A stretch of DNA of 64,000 bases from Stictocephala bisonia. Its lineage: Eukaryota > Arthropoda > Insecta > Hemiptera > Membracidae. A model generated the notes under the pieces. The model searched no databases and was not told the DNA's origin. It saw only the letters and a list, made by a program, of their open reading frames with translations. The position numbers and the translations under genes are program-made. This document shows positions 1 through 12,632 of this stretch, piece by piece; within the stretch, counting starts at the first letter, position 1, and each line of letters opens with the position of its first letter. The stretch lies in NCBI GenBank assembly GCA_035578905.1, contig JAQJVL010000790.1:269737-333736 (forward strand), in the 5' to 3' direction.

Positions 1-277
1 TGGTTACTTTGTTATATTTACTCATTTATTTTTTTTAATAAAATATAATTCAATTATGTTTTTGTGTAATTTTTTAGTTTACTGAGTCACAGTTTAGTAA
101 ATAATTAGCCTTCATTTATTTTCATAAGCAATCATATCAAAGGTTATTAGACCTGCACAATTGTACTGCAATCAAGGTTGGTTACTTTGTTATATTTATT
201 TATTCATTTTTTTTAATAAAATATAATTTAATTTTGTTCTTGTGTAATTTTTTAGTTTACTGAGTCACAGTTTAGTG
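1..277. repeat. Partial direct duplication, 178-bp period
   Basis: The first ~98 bases recur at 179-276 with only a few substitutions and small indels. Both copies begin TGGTTACTTTGTTATATTTA and end near CTGAGTCACAGTTTAGT. About 80 unique bases separate them. The array may continue leftwards outside the window. No coding potential is seen. Confidence 0.85.
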
Positions 278-1074
278 TAATTCTCAGATACACTGGTAAT
301 CTCAGATAAAAACCAATCACATGGTTTTTCTTCAAAAATTCTAGAAGGTATTTCTTTAGAAAAGAGTAAAATAATGTTAATATTGTTAAGGAAACGTTGG
401 AAATACAAAAAGGCATGGTAATTGTGATTCCCTCGTGAGGTTGGGCACCAATATAGATTAATTTAAAATATAAGGACAGTTATAGTTTTAGCTTACGGTA
501 TAAATCATTTATTCATTGTTTTTCATGTTTCTAATTGCATTCAAATCCAATATTAGACTACTAAAGGCTAATTATTAAACAAAATATATACTTCTTATCA
601 TTCTGTTGGACTTTTATAAATATTATTTATCAAAACGTGTAATTTTACGTGCGATACTTTAGAGTTTGAATTTAGTATATACAGGTAAATATTTAGAGTA
701 TATTTTAACATTCGCATGGTAATTGAAAAACAAACCAATGAATAACTCTCAAATTGCCGTAATACTTCATATATCAGTTAACTTTAAACTCACAGGAGTA
801 TTTCATATTTTACACGTGTTTTTAATGAATTCAATTCGGATTCAATATACAACCAATCCGGAGTAATATACACTTAAAGTATGTTATAGCAATGCGTAAA
901 AAACAAGCTCTACTGGACGAGCATTATATGTACAGCTTCAAGAGCCGCTTTTGTTGGTTTTATCTTTTAAATTGTATAACAGTAAATAAATTAAAAATTG
1001 TTCCATGCCCTTTTATTGTTATACGTTAAGCTATATTTCTTTACGTATATTAATTAATAACATATATACATAAA
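278..1074. other. AT-rich non-coding stretch
   Basis: I see no reading frame, RNA gene or clear repeat here. The sequence is AT-rich with many stops in all frames. Confidence 0.6.
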
Positions 1075-2275
1075 CAGGGTGTTTCTCCAGAGGTTGGCAC
1101 AACTTCAGGATATGATAGTAGGCATAAAAATAAGCAAAAAAGTCCCTGTAAACATGTAGCCTATCTCACCTTGTTAAGTGTCTATATGTCTGTATGTGGT
1201 TTATATTAAAAAAAATATATCTCAAACATGGTTTGAGGTAATAATTTTAAACTTGGTATATTTTCTAACCTAGTTAGGGGGTTTCAAATAAAGGAACAAA
1301 TATATTTTTATCAGTTTCAAAATGGCAGCTATAAGAAATGTTAAAAGTTAAATAAATTTAAGACCATTATTTGTATTGAAGATGTATATTTAAACTTTAT
1401 TTAATTTAACTCAAAATCCAAAGGTAACTAAATTATAAAAATCAATTTGAAAATAAAAGAGGTAAGAACTTTTTCATGTATGCTTATTTAGGAATTTTCG
1501 CTTGTATGAAGTTTACTAACCAAATGTATAACTTCATAGTCATTCTAAACAGCTGTTTTTAATTATTTTAAATGTCAGTTGTTTTTATAAGAAGCACCTT
1601 TTCATTTATATGCTTGTTTAGGGTTTCCTTATAAAATAGTCTTTTATAAATAACGAAACTTATTTTACATAAAACAAAAACACAAATTGTATAATAATAT
1701 TGTAAATGCTGTTCAGTGTGACGCCCTTCTTCATCAGTGTATACTTCAGTAGAAAATAATTAATTAAGCAATGCATACTTTAAAAATTTTTAAAACAGCT
1801 GTTTATGAAGTTATACATCTGATCAGTAAACGTCATTCAAGTGAAAAGCTCTAAACAAGCATACATAAAAATGTGCTTTACTCTTTTATTTTCAAACTGA
1901 TTTTTAAAATTGAGCTATCCTTGAATTTGTTATTAAATTTACAAAAATTAATGTATTCAAATACATTTTCAATACAAATAATTGTTTTAAATTTATTTAA
2001 CTTTTAACATTTATTATGGCTGCCATTTCAAAACTGATAAAGATAATTTTGTTCTTTTTTATTTTAAACTACCCCTAACAAGGTTGCAAATATACCGTGT
2101 TGAAAATTATAAGCTCAAATTATGTTTGATAAATACTGTTTTAAATAAAAAACACATACGGACAGACATACACTTAAGAAGGCGAGATAGGCCACATGTT
2201 TATAGGAATTTTTTGCTTATTTTTATGTCTACAATCATATCCTGAAGTTTTGAAGATCTCTCACGGAACATCTTG
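1075..2275. mobile_element. Foldback (long inverted repeat) element, non-autonomous
   Basis: The left arm (about 1075-1560) and right arm (about 1795-2275) are imperfect reverse complements of each other. The left end reads CAGGGTGTTTCTCCAGAG and the inverted right end reads CAAGATGTTCCGTGAGAG. Further in, both arms share ACTTCAGGATATGAT, ATAAAAATAAGCAAAAAA, AAATGTTAAAAGTTAAATAA and, at the inner end, AAACAGCTGTTTT. About 230 bp of AT-rich spacer lie between the arms. No transposase-like frame is present. This is the structure of a non-autonomous foldback or large MITE-type DNA element. I see no clear target-site duplication, so the exact ends and superfamily are uncertain. Confidence 0.75.
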
Positions 2276-2655
2276 TATATGAGATTATTGTATGTTAATA
2301 AATATACTGTATCAAAATGACACATTCGTTGAAATATATCCTCATTTAGGCCATTAATAATAACCATATTATTCAGTTATATTTATTTATACGTTGGTAT
2401 AAGTCAATTGCTTTAGGGAATTTAAAAAAAAAAATATTTTAAACTACTACAACCTCGAAAAAGTATTCCCAATTCTGAATAATTTTACTATCATTGAATA
2501 GTATCGTTTTTATAAGTAAAACTTTCAAAATAAAAATTATAACAACACGTCAAAAATGGAATTTGTTATACTCGAGATGTTTAATAGTTAAAATGTTTAA
2601 GTTTACAAAGTAGTATGCTGATATTATGTTTTAGCCTCTTTATACTTGTTAATTA
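2276..2655. other. AT-rich spacer
   Basis: This is AT-rich sequence between the foldback element and the SINE. Nothing recognisable was seen. Confidence 0.6.
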
Positions 2656-2820
2656 GCCGGCGTGGTAGCTTAGTGACTAAGGCTTCGGACTACGAAGGGC
2701 AGTGTCCAAGGTTCGAATCCCTAACTGAGCCAACGGTCGGTACTTTAATCGTTGAATAAAGCTCACGCACAGGCCTGTAGGCCCATGTGAACCGGTAAGT
2801 GACTTAAAATAATAAATATA
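2656..2820 (+). mobile_element. tRNA-derived SINE, family 1 copy 1
   Basis: The head looks like a tRNA. It has an A-box-like segment (TGGTAGCTTAGTGACTAAGG), a stem-loop CTTCG-GACTA-CGAAG where the anticodon arm would be, and a perfect B box (GGTTCGAATCC) at about 2710. After the tRNA-like part (to about 2732) comes a body with CAGGCCTGTAGGCCCATGTG and an AT-rich tail. The copy at 33254 shares head and body, which identifies a SINE rather than a functional tRNA. The internal A and B boxes would be the RNA polymerase III promoter. Confidence 0.8.
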
Positions 2821-3789
2821 TAAAATAATAGTTTTTATAATTTTCTAATACAATAATGATATAATATGTCGTAAATAAATAAATAAAATAAACAAATCAG
2901 AAATTTTGACTGCCGTTTTTCTAAAAATTACCATACAAAAAAATTTACCGAATACTAACTAATTATAAGGCTTAAAAGAAATGACACATTTTGTTTAGTT
3001 TGTAATGGTGCTCGTCTTCATTTTTATTCAAGCAATACCTAAAGGAATTGGTTAGGCAGAGATTTATTAAAGCTCCTACCGAAATCAATACGTGTCAACA
3101 GATATATAAGGTAGATATTATTATTATATCTTTAACAGGCAATCTTATATTAAAATATCTTCTTGATTTCAAGTAATCATTTAATTTTATGATATAAAAT
3201 TAATCGGATAAAATATTGTTTATGTTGAGTTAGTTAGACAACATGAATTAGTTTTCGATATCCAGACCGACGCAATTACTATTGGATTGAGACAGTAGCT
3301 AAAAAATGTAAGGCTTTATTTTATATTTTACATCGGTAATTCAATTTTGTAAACTATTTTTAAAAATGGGAATATATTAGGCCTATATTCGAGATAAAAC
3401 CAATTCCAATGACGAAAATATACAGTTAATGACACGTTATATCCAAGGTACCACAGAAACTCCGCATTTATACCTTACTGTATTGAGATACATGAAACTG
3501 TAATGATAACCCAGTTTTGTAATATTTAAATATAAGACGCATTACTGAACAAAATTCACCAGTATCTGGATAACAATTTTAATAGATTTTTGTTGATTTT
3601 TTAGTTTATCACGATTAAAAAAGTTAATTTTATAAAACATTTTACTCTAAACAGTCACTCCAAAATTAACACACCTAAGTGGAAGTTTAGGAATGGAAAA
3701 AGTAACACAGATTACCTTTATAGTGCTATGTATTGTTTTACACCATTCCCTAATATTTTATTTAGATTGTGGAGTGTTTTCTAACTACG
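2821..3789. other. AT-rich non-coding stretch
   Basis: No supported gene or RNA was found. Short palindromic and AT-rich tracts only. Confidence 0.6.
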
Positions 3790-3865
3790 GTTATCACTGC
3801 GTTGCGTGTGGTATCAGGACACGCAGTTTGGCATGATATTTTTAATGCTTACTTATCAGCTTTTG
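3790..3865. repeat. Dispersed repeat R1, copy 1
   Basis: This segment contains GACACGCAGTTTGGC followed by a stretch ending TTAATGCTTACTTATCAGC. Related copies lie at 15485-15580 and 31225-31326 with the same order of motifs. It is probably a fragment of one dispersed element whose full length is not visible here. Confidence 0.6.
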
Positions 3866-4296
3866 GAAAGTGTTTTAAACCTCATTTAAATTTTTCTTAA
3901 TGTAAATATTTGTTATAAGATATTAGTTATAATTAACATGTATGTAATGTTATGTTTTGAAAGATATAATTAATGCATACAATGTATAACCTGTAAATGG
4001 TTTATTAATTCTTATGAACATATAAAATGCAGAAAAACACTCATGATGAGAGTTTTTAACCACGTTTCAAATATAACTGGTTTTAATTTCTTTTAACAAG
4101 TTTATTCAGCTATATCAACCAAAATTATGCAGTTACGTTTGATATATGTTTGATAATTTTAACTGTCATTTTAACTGTTGAACTGGACGGTATTATAATA
4201 TGGGCTATAGAAACAAACTGACTATGGAAGGCTATATGTTTATCCGGCCGATATGTTTCTCTGGTGGTTTAGTTCAAAGTATGTGTACCTTTGAAC
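3866..4296. other. AT-rich non-coding stretch
   Basis: No coding or RNA feature was recognised. Confidence 0.6.
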
Positions 4297-4770
4297 CCAC
4301 ACACATACAGTGTTATTGACCCTCCCGTCCACCCACACACACGTACAGTGGTGTTGACCCACCCACCACCCACACACGTACAGTGGTGTTGACCCACCCG
4401 CCCACCTACACGCATACAATGGTGTTGCCCTACCCGCCCACGAACATATGTACAGTGGTGTTGACCCACCCGCCCACCCACACACACGTACAGTGGTGTT
4501 GACCCACCCGCCCACCCACACACGTACAGTGGTGTTGACCCACCCACCCACATACGTACAGTGGTATTGACCTAACCGCCCACCCACATACGTACAGTGG
4601 TATTGACCTAACCGCCCACCCACATACGTACAGTGGTCTTGAACCACCCGCCCACCCACACACGTACAGTGGTGTTGACCCACCCGCCCACCCACACACG
4701 TACAGTGGTGTTGACCCACCCACCCACCCACATACGTACAGTGGTGTTGATCAACCTGCCCACCCACACC
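4297..4770. repeat. 36-bp minisatellite (GTACAGTGGTGTTGACCCACC family), locus 1
   Basis: About 13 units are visible, each with GTACAGTGGTGTTGACC followed by a CCACCCGCCCACCCACACAC-type spacer. Spacing varies from 32 to 38 bp because the CCCAC/CACA part expands and contracts. Several overlapping open frames on the minus strand come from the lack of stops in this composition and are not credible genes. The same unit occurs at 24086-24690 and, decayed, at 38811-38982. All units here run in one orientation, with the C-rich strand on top. Confidence 0.95.
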
Positions 4771-7497
4771 TAAAGTTTTGGTACTAAAGACTTTTAACCG
4801 ATTATGGGACACTTTGCATAGCGTATATGGGGTATCAATATAGTTTTATTAAAATGTTTCATATTATATTCCAGTTTTTATAGTATTTTAAAATATTATC
4901 ATTTTTATTACAATAGTAATTTTTAATGGCCTAGAGCTGTTGAAACGTTACGTATATTTTAATATCTATTTATGATAGTTAATTAGGTAAAAAGGATGAT
5001 CTTTGCTTCGAACATTAAGAATTTTTTACGTCATAAATAGATGATATTATAGGTCCAAGCAGCCTACCTTATATTGAAATAAAAATCGTATAGTGGCAAT
5101 TTAAAAATATTATTATTTTAGGTAGTCTTAATTTTATTCAGATAAAATTGAAAATAACCACTTATGTGTATGATATAACTCCAAGATTTATTTTATAAAA
5201 ATTCTGAAAATATATATAAATTAAAGAGAGTGACATACAATCGAAATTTATGTTATTTTTAAAATAAGGTAAGCAGTATAGGACCTTAAAAGTATTATTT
5301 ATTCTTATTATTGTACAAATTTCCATAAAAATGCACACCCCAGTTATATTTATACAGTTATGGTTGCGTATGAAAATGAATTTACAGTATATTAGTAGTT
5401 ATTTAATTAAACATAACATGTACATACATATACATAACAGTTAATAATTATTCACATGTACTAATGTGCGAAACAATAAATAAAAAAACCTTTCAGGCCA
5501 CTAAAACGTTTATTCCAGTAATATAATTTTACAATGTATTGAACTCATCCAGCAATATATGACAGTACATTTCAGAACAGTTGGTGCATAGTTAATATTT
5601 ACTTGCTTAATTAGTTTTAAAGGCCATAAAATAGGAACTTAACTGTATGTAAAATCAATTGGAAAACAAATATATTGATGACATTTATAAAAACTGAAAA
5701 TTAGCAGTATTAGGTAGTGCATCATATACATATATTGTGTATATGTCTCACATATATACAATATATATTGTGTACCACAATATTACAAGACAACGCAAAC
5801 GTAATTATAATTATTGCAGTTTATCTTCTGTGAAGTAAAAGGCTTTACGATCATCAACCACATTTCAAAGTGGAATTTATGAATAACTACATGCACGAAA
5901 ATTTCCATTCACATACGGAGGGAATGATTCTAAAACGATACGTGAAACTTGTAGCTAAAGAAATGTTTATAGATAAAATTATCATTGCAAAAAGAGCATT
6001 TCTGTGGAGAATATTTATGAAAAGTATTACAAAATTATAACGTTTGGTTCACATTTTACTTTCTGAATAATCTTGTTATTAGCTTTTTATATTGTGCACA
6101 GTAAATGTACATAAATAACTAAAATTATGTATAAATAAAATTGTTATTATATTCTACATGTTTTAAATATTACTGCAAAATAATACTTTAAATGTTACAG
6201 AATAACAATTACAGTAATAATAAATTCTATTAATCCAACGTAGACCTAATAAAAGTGTTTACAAATGAGTACATGTCACTTAACATACTGTAATAAATAA
6301 TTTCTAAAATACCAGCCAAAGAAGTAATATATGCCCATTTTAATGTTGAAAAATAGAAAAGATACCAATTTTTCAAATACAAATAATGAATAGTTGGTAA
6401 AAATTATAATCAAGCATATTTAGTACTTTAAAACAATTGTTATTTAGGTAAAATCAAAACTTTTTTCTTAAAGCTTTAAACAATTAATTTGTTATATATT
6501 ATAAAATTAAATATGAATAAAACGTTCCATATAACTTAGTTTGAATGCAATTGGTTTATTAATAACCACTTTTATATTATCATTGGCTCATGTTTGTAAC
6601 CCTTAATTAAAAATGTATGTTTGGATAAAAAGATTAATTGTACTAGATTACCTACACTCATTGTAATTAAGCTTTGCAAGACTAATGGTTACTAATGAAG
6701 CATTTATTTTTGCTTCCAGAACTCTGAAAACATTAAGTTAAAAATACACTCCAATTGATCCCAGTCTCAATCGTAGATAATACACTTTTTAACTCTTAAC
6801 TGTTTTTGGTGTAGTAACATACTAATGTCAACATAAAATAGTTCTAAATAAATCTCTTATTACTTTGTTATAAATAAATAATTTCAATAAAAAACATTGT
6901 AGACTGACTAAACTCGTTTTAACAATAAAACCTACATGTTATATATATTTTTACGTACAATAAAAAAAAAATATTGCAGTATCAATTTTGTATTAATTTC
7001 TAATCAAATTCAGATTTATTCTTATAAGTACCTTAAATAAACAAATCAGATAACCCACTAAAATACTAGCCAGCCATACATGTAGCAATTATGGCAATCA
7101 TAATAAAATGTAAAACAACACTGTATAAATAAATAATATGAAGAGAATTGGGAGGGGTTGAAGCTGACACCAGGAATGATACACCCTTCTAAAATGTATC
7201 TTTGGAGTAGTTGGAGCAAACTTATCGTACCAAAACTTGTCCAACTTAAATATTTACATAAACTGCTCTGACGGTAAAGTCGTAAGATTGGGTTTCAGAT
7301 CAAACACTGTCGTTCGTATTCGTTCGATCTTTAACTATACAGTAATTCACTTGAGTAATTATCAAGTAATATTACTTTATGAACAGATACACTGTATAAT
7401 TGCATTACATAAACACTTTGTATTTGAAGTATATTTTAACATACTTTAGATTGAAGCACTTATTTCAGCTGTAACAGCAACCATTTGTAAATTTTAT
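4771..7497. other. AT-rich non-coding stretch
   Basis: This 2.7-kb stretch is very AT-rich, with short inverted AT tracts such as the one around 5720-5770. A 70-codon plus-strand frame at 7237-7449 has no recognisable motif. No gene is supported. Confidence 0.6.
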
Positions 7498-7567
7498 AAT
7501 ACCTGCGGCAGTCGTTTAATGCCGGTACACCTTTACCTTGCTTATTAACTCCTGCTCTATCACGCTA
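7498..7567. repeat. Dispersed repeat R2, solitary unit
   Basis: The segment CCTGCGGCAGTCG...CTTATTAACTCCTG...ATCACGCTA matches the first unit of the tandem array at 20976-21480 over roughly 68 bp. It shows that this repeat exists both as a single unit and as an array. Confidence 0.7.
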
Positions 7568-7667
7568 GTACACTTACTTGCGTGTTAGAGGTTCTTTCCT
7601 TTCTTAATAAGCCTTCACTAAACGCATTTGAAAAGTAAATCTGTATTTGTAGTAAATCTGTTTGGGC

Positions 7668-7900
7668 GAGCCGGTGGCCGAGTGGTCTAAGGCGTCAGGA
7701 CCTTGAGCTTGAGTTAGAGATAGCACTGGTTCGAATCCGGCCTAGACTGAAAAGATTTATCAGTAATATTCACCTTGTACTGTACAGGTTCGCCCCCATA
7801 CTCTGACTGAATAAGTTCCTCGCACAGATCAATGGTCTATGGGGAATGGTCAGAGTAAGGTTAAGGAGGAGATCGGCCTCTCCTTTTAAAAAAAAAGGAA
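7668..7900 (+). mobile_element. tRNA-Leu/Ser-like SINE, family 2
   Basis: The head begins GAGCCGGTGGCCGAGTGGTC and TAAGGCGTCAGGACC, the typical 5' half and A box of a class II (Leu/Ser) tRNA. A perfect B box, GGTTCGAATCC, follows at about 7730 after an enlarged middle region. A body of about 110 bp then runs to a GGAGGAGATCGGCCTCTCC hairpin, TTTT and an A-rich tail near 7890-7905. The head-body-tail layout and the absence of proper acceptor pairing favour a SINE over a functional tRNA gene. Only one copy lies in the window, so the family's extent is not visible. Confidence 0.75.
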
Positions 7901-8954
7901 AAAAATTTAAGTCTGGCAGCCATATATTGTATCTGAACTACATAACGGCGAAAGGATTCAAGAAAGTTAAACGTGTTGTGTAGGCCTCTCTCATTTATTA
8001 ATTTGTGTTGCAGGATGATACAATTATAAAAAAGATACCCAAGATAATTAAGCTATTTTAATTATTTAGTATATATTAGGAACATTAATAATGTTTCTAT
8101 TAAAAAACTATGGTTATGTTTAATTTGTTATAGAAATAAATATAGATTTTAATTATTCCATATTTTTTAATTTAAATACTTAAAATATTGCTATTGTTGC
8201 TGCCTCTATATACATGGTAATTACTATGAACGTAAATTTAAATGGAGCTCAAACTCTTCACATTATATTTACAACGGTCACTTTCAATGACGTTTATTTT
8301 AATTTATATTTTCAATTAAGAAGTTATAAAAAACACGAGCTGTAAAAATCATGTGTTATTATGCTTATGGTAAGAAAATATATATCTGACTTTTCAATAC
8401 AATACTATGAAATATATACAAAGATGATATTATTTATTACTGTACTTGTTAATGTAAATAAAAACATTGAAAAAAATTCCCTGATATGATTTTTTATTAA
8501 TTAGTACACGAACTATTATAATAATTAATGTACTTTTAAGTTTTTCTTTGTGCATCCTCATCAAAGTAACTGTTATTTATTTGTTACGCTGATGCGTGAT
8601 AGAGTAAAAAATACATCAGTGTCGCTACTATTTTATAATTGCCTCAGAACGGAAAGTTACTTTTGAGTTTAATTCCAATAAATTGGTTCTACAGCACTTG
8701 TAATAATTGGTATTTATAGAGAAGTATTTACTTATTTTGTTATGGGTCACAGATAAAATTAACTATATAATTTTTGTGTGAAATAAGGAAATAACGTTTT
8801 ACTACCAGAAGCAACTTTTTCAGTAAACAAAAGAAGATTATAAACAACGTTTCAAAGTAACATGAGTTCTTTGAGATAGTAAACATGTCGTAAAAAAGTC
8901 ACCTCAACATAAAAACACCACTTTAAAACCACCCTCAAAGAGAATATAAAACTG
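7901..8954. other. AT-rich non-coding stretch
   Basis: No gene, RNA or repeat is supported between the SINE and the 157-bp array. Confidence 0.6.
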
Positions 8955-10060
8955 GCGTACTATCTCTATACATGTGTGGTGCATGTACTTTATAGTGGCG
9001 AGGCACATGCAATGTTTGCAGCACACACCGTCCTACTGTATGTTGTGTTTACATGAGTTTGATGTTGGGGTACACAAACAATGTTAACTTCACACAAAAC
9101 TAAACACATTAGCGTACTATCTCTATACATGTGTGGAGCATGTACTTTATAGAGCCGAGGCACATGCAATGTTTGCAGCACAAACCGTCCTACTGTATGT
9201 TGTGTTTACATGAGTTTGATGTTGGAGTACACAAACAATGGTAACTTCACACAAAACTAAACACATTAGCGTACTATCTCTATACATGTGTGGTGCATGT
9301 ACTTTATAGTGGCGAGGCACATGCAATGTTTTCAGCACAAACCGTCCTACTGTCTGTTGTGTTTACATGAGTTTGATGTTGGAGTACACAAACAATGGTA
9401 ACTTCACACAAAACTAAACACATTAGCGTACTATCTCTATACATGTGTGGTGCATGTACTTTATAGTGGCGAGGCACATGCAATGTTTGCAGCACAAACC
9501 GTCCTACTGTATGTTGTGTTTACATGAGTTTGATGTTGGAGTACACAAACAATGGTAACTTCACACAAAACTAAACACATTAGCGTACTATCTCTATACA
9601 TGTGTGGTGCATGTACTTTATAGTGGCGAGGCACATGCAATGTTTTCAGCACAAACCGTCCTACTGTCTGTTGTGTTTACATGAGTTTGATGTTGGAGTA
9701 CACAAACAATGGTAACTTCACACAAAACTAAACACATTAGCGTACTATCTCTATACATATGTGGTGCATGTACTTTATAGTGGCGAGGCACATGCAATGT
9801 TTTCAGCACAAACCGTCCTACTGTCTGTTGTGTTTACATGAGTTTGATGTTGGGGTACACAAACAATGTTAACTTCACACAAAACTAAACACATTAGCGT
9901 ACTATCTCTATACATGTGTGGAGCATGTACTTTATAGAGCCGAGGCACATGCAATGTTTGCAGCACACACCGTCCTACTGTATGTTGTGTTTACATGAGT
10001 TTGATGTTGGGGTACACAAACAATGTTAACTTCACACAAAACTAAACACATTAGCGTACT
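8955..10060. repeat. 157-bp satellite, 7 copies
   Basis: Seven full units start at 8955, 9112, 9269, 9426, 9583, 9740 and 9897, exactly 157 bp apart. A 7-bp stub (GCGTACT) follows at 10054. Units are nearly identical. They differ at a few linked sites: GGTGCATG or GAGCATG, TAGTGGCG or TAGAGCCG, TTTGCAGC or TTTTCAGC, GTATG or GTCTG, and TTGGGGTAC...AATGTTAAC or TTGGAGTAC...AATGGTAAC. Units 3 and 5 share one combination, while units 2 and 7 share others. A 63-codon minus-strand frame recurs in each unit but shows no known motif and is best read as a by-product. Confidence 0.97.
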
Positions 10061-12120
10061 ACAGGTGCACTTATTTGGCCTTAAAAACAGTTATAACACA
10101 GACAAGAGAAGGAATATAAAAGCTGTGGGTAAAATATCTTAGAAAGATCTTGACCAACTTCTTGCCAATGTTTCCTTTAAGACCTTGATCAAACACCTTT
10201 CAAGCTCAAGCAGAAATATAAAGGCAGTTATGGGAAGTATCACTTATATGATCTTTTATTATAACCTCTATGGTGTGTATGTATACGTACGAAAACCACC
10301 GTGTCGTCTATGGAACAATATATTGTATAATATGTTCTTAAGGGTACCGACTTTTCTTCTTACTAACATATTAACTAAGTGTTATTTTAAATTTATGTTC
10401 ATAATTTAGTTCACTATCGTAAATTTCTTAAGCTTTTTTAATTACAGACAATGAGTATAAATTAATGCACGTGTTACTCAGTTGAATGCAAATGTATAAA
10501 AAAATTATCGAACAGATCAAAACTGGCTCCTAAAATAGTAATCTGACAATCGATCTTGAACACATGGGCAAGAGAGCCGTCCCTTATGTCCTCTTTGAAG
10601 TATATTGCACAAATTAGTCAGATAATTTTAAATACTATTCGAAGTTACATACTCAGATTTTATAACAGTTGCGTTTGCTTAAAACCGGCCACTATAAACT
10701 GTACTCTTTTACCAATTGCAGTCCACAACACAAATAAGAATGTTATATTTCCTACATGTACTTTTATATATTTTTGTATTCTATATGTACAAAATGGAAC
10801 CTTGGTTGTGTATAGAAATAAAATAAATAAATAAAAATATAATGCCACTCTTTAATACGGCACTAGGATTATAATTTATATAAAAACGATGTTTTCCAGC
10901 TTACTCAATAATTTATAATTACGGTAGCGTGTGTTGTACATGTCAGTGTGTGCATGTTGTTTATTATACGTTAGAACACGCAAATATATGTGAAAACAAA
11001 GCAGAATTACAGATTACCTATACGGAAGCTATGAATTATTTATATGCAGTAAAGCGATCCCTACATTAATACTACATTCGTACTTTATAATTGTCACAGA
11101 GGAAAATTCGAACTACTATATGATCATGACAGTATAAATATAGAAATGAAATTAGTATAGTTCAAATTTTTAATGCATAATATTAACGAATAATATTTAA
11201 AAAAAGCACCAAATAACATATAAAATCAATAAATAGCAGGTTATGGTAGTACAAATGAATTCAAATTAATCAGAGTTTCTTATTACATAAGCTATACGTC
11301 GTCCGAGAGATAGTTAATCTAACTTGAAAAAATTTTATAAGAAGTATCTACTAAATTAATAATACATTTACTTTTAAAACTATTTGGATATACGAACAAT
11401 TTGATGAATTGACATTGGTTGTTGTTGAACTTCCTGATCATCATTTCGAGAAATAAATTCTTAAGAAAAATACCAAAAGTAATCCAACACAGAAATAGCT
11501 GTTATGTATTTAAAAAATTTTAAAATATTTTATCGTGATTAGTAAAACAGATTAGATTAAAACAGAGCAATTTTATAGTAGTAAACCATTGTAATATAAT
11601 TAATTTGTTTATTTTAAATATGAGACTAATTTATTGTAAAAAAAATACTTGATATTACAATTAATTAGTAAATAATAATGATCTATTAGCTAATAATTAT
11701 TCATTTCTTTAGTTAAATGTTAGTTAAAAGCTTGAATAGTCGTAGAACATAGTGTGTAACGGAGGAACGAGGGATGTTGTATGATTTCATATTTATTCAA
11801 ATTGTTACTTACTTGACTATGAAATGAAGCGTCATAAAGTTATGCAAAACATTTTGATAAGGTCCTATAGTAAACAGAAAAAAACATAGTACACAAAAAT
11901 ACATAATTATTTGTATTACAGTATATCAATTATTATTTCGATTGGGAGGTTTAGGGAAGGTATTTATTTTAGTAGTATAACAATTGCAGCTTATTTTTAT
12001 TTCATATAACTAAGCATTACAATTTCAAAAGTATAAATAACAATAATAGGGCACTATCGTGGCTACAAAAGATACACTTTTTCTGCTAAAAGTCATTTTT
12101 TAGTAAATTGCCACAAATTT
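10061..12120. other. AT-rich non-coding stretch
   Basis: Short frames at 10185-10409 and 10556-10834 (plus) and 10660-10848 (minus) have no recognisable domain and overlap each other. No gene is supported. Confidence 0.55.
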
Positions 12121-12133
12121 AATTTTCATTAAG

Positions 12134-12162
12134 AGCGCTTTCGATGGTTAAGACATCTTCAG
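12134..12162 (-). ncRNA. Hammerhead-like motif, left arm (decayed)
   Basis: Read on the minus strand, the order is CTGAAGA, TGTC, TTAACC, ATC, GAAA, GCGCT. The stem that would be GCC/GGC in the intact copies has one change on each side and no longer pairs. This copy is therefore probably inactive even if the family element is a ribozyme. Confidence 0.35.
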
Positions 12163-12603
12163 TTGTAAAACAGTATTAACAGAAAAGATATTTGAATTAA
12201 AAAAGATTTAATGTAAAATATTAAATACTAGTTTAATTAAATTTAAGTGGCTAAGTTTGATAAGAATTAATTATTATTAATTGAATTATAGTTTAAATTT
12301 TCAATTTTCAATGAGATTTCATCTTTAATTAAAAGTCAAAATACAGTATAATATACATTCATCTTTCAAAACTGCCATACATTAATGTATTTCCTTATCG
12401 TCTCTAAATTTTAGAAATATATTTTTACCTTTAGTTAAAGATGAAATCTCGTCGAAAATTTAAAACTCTAAACCATATTTTAATTTATAATGACTCATAT
12501 CAAACTTAGCCACTTCAATTCACTTTAACTAGTATTTAATGTTTTACAAGTCTTTTTTGTTTGCTTTGTTCACATATGTTTTCTGTTTATACTGTATTTA
12601 CAA

Positions 12604-12632
12604 CTGAAGATGCCTTAACCGGCGAAAGCGCT
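12604..12632 (+). ncRNA. Hammerhead-like motif, right arm
   Basis: The order is CTGAAGA, T, GCC, TTAACC, GGC, GAAA, GCGCT. CTGANGA and GAAA are the two invariant core strands of hammerhead ribozymes, separated here by a 3-bp stem II (GCC/GGC) plus one unpaired T. Hammerhead ribozymes are known from Penelope-like elements. The extra base and the very short stem III make activity uncertain. Confidence 0.45.

Noticed and set aside
2656..2732. Functional tRNA gene
   Set aside because: A and B boxes are present, but the SINE body follows and a second diverged copy shares it.
4240..4812. 190-codon minus-strand frame and two overlapping frames over the minisatellite
   Set aside because: Three frames are open at once because the unit composition lacks stops, and the peptide is pure repeat.
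7668..7750. Functional tRNA-Leu or tRNA-Ser gene
   Set aside because: Acceptor-stem pairing is poor and a long body with an A-rich tail follows.
8990..9966. Six identical 63-codon minus-strand frames
   Set aside because: They recur every 157 bp with the satellite unit and carry no motif.
8955..10060. CRISPR-like array
   Set aside because: Units are contiguous 157-bp repeats with no unique spacers, and the setting is eukaryotic.
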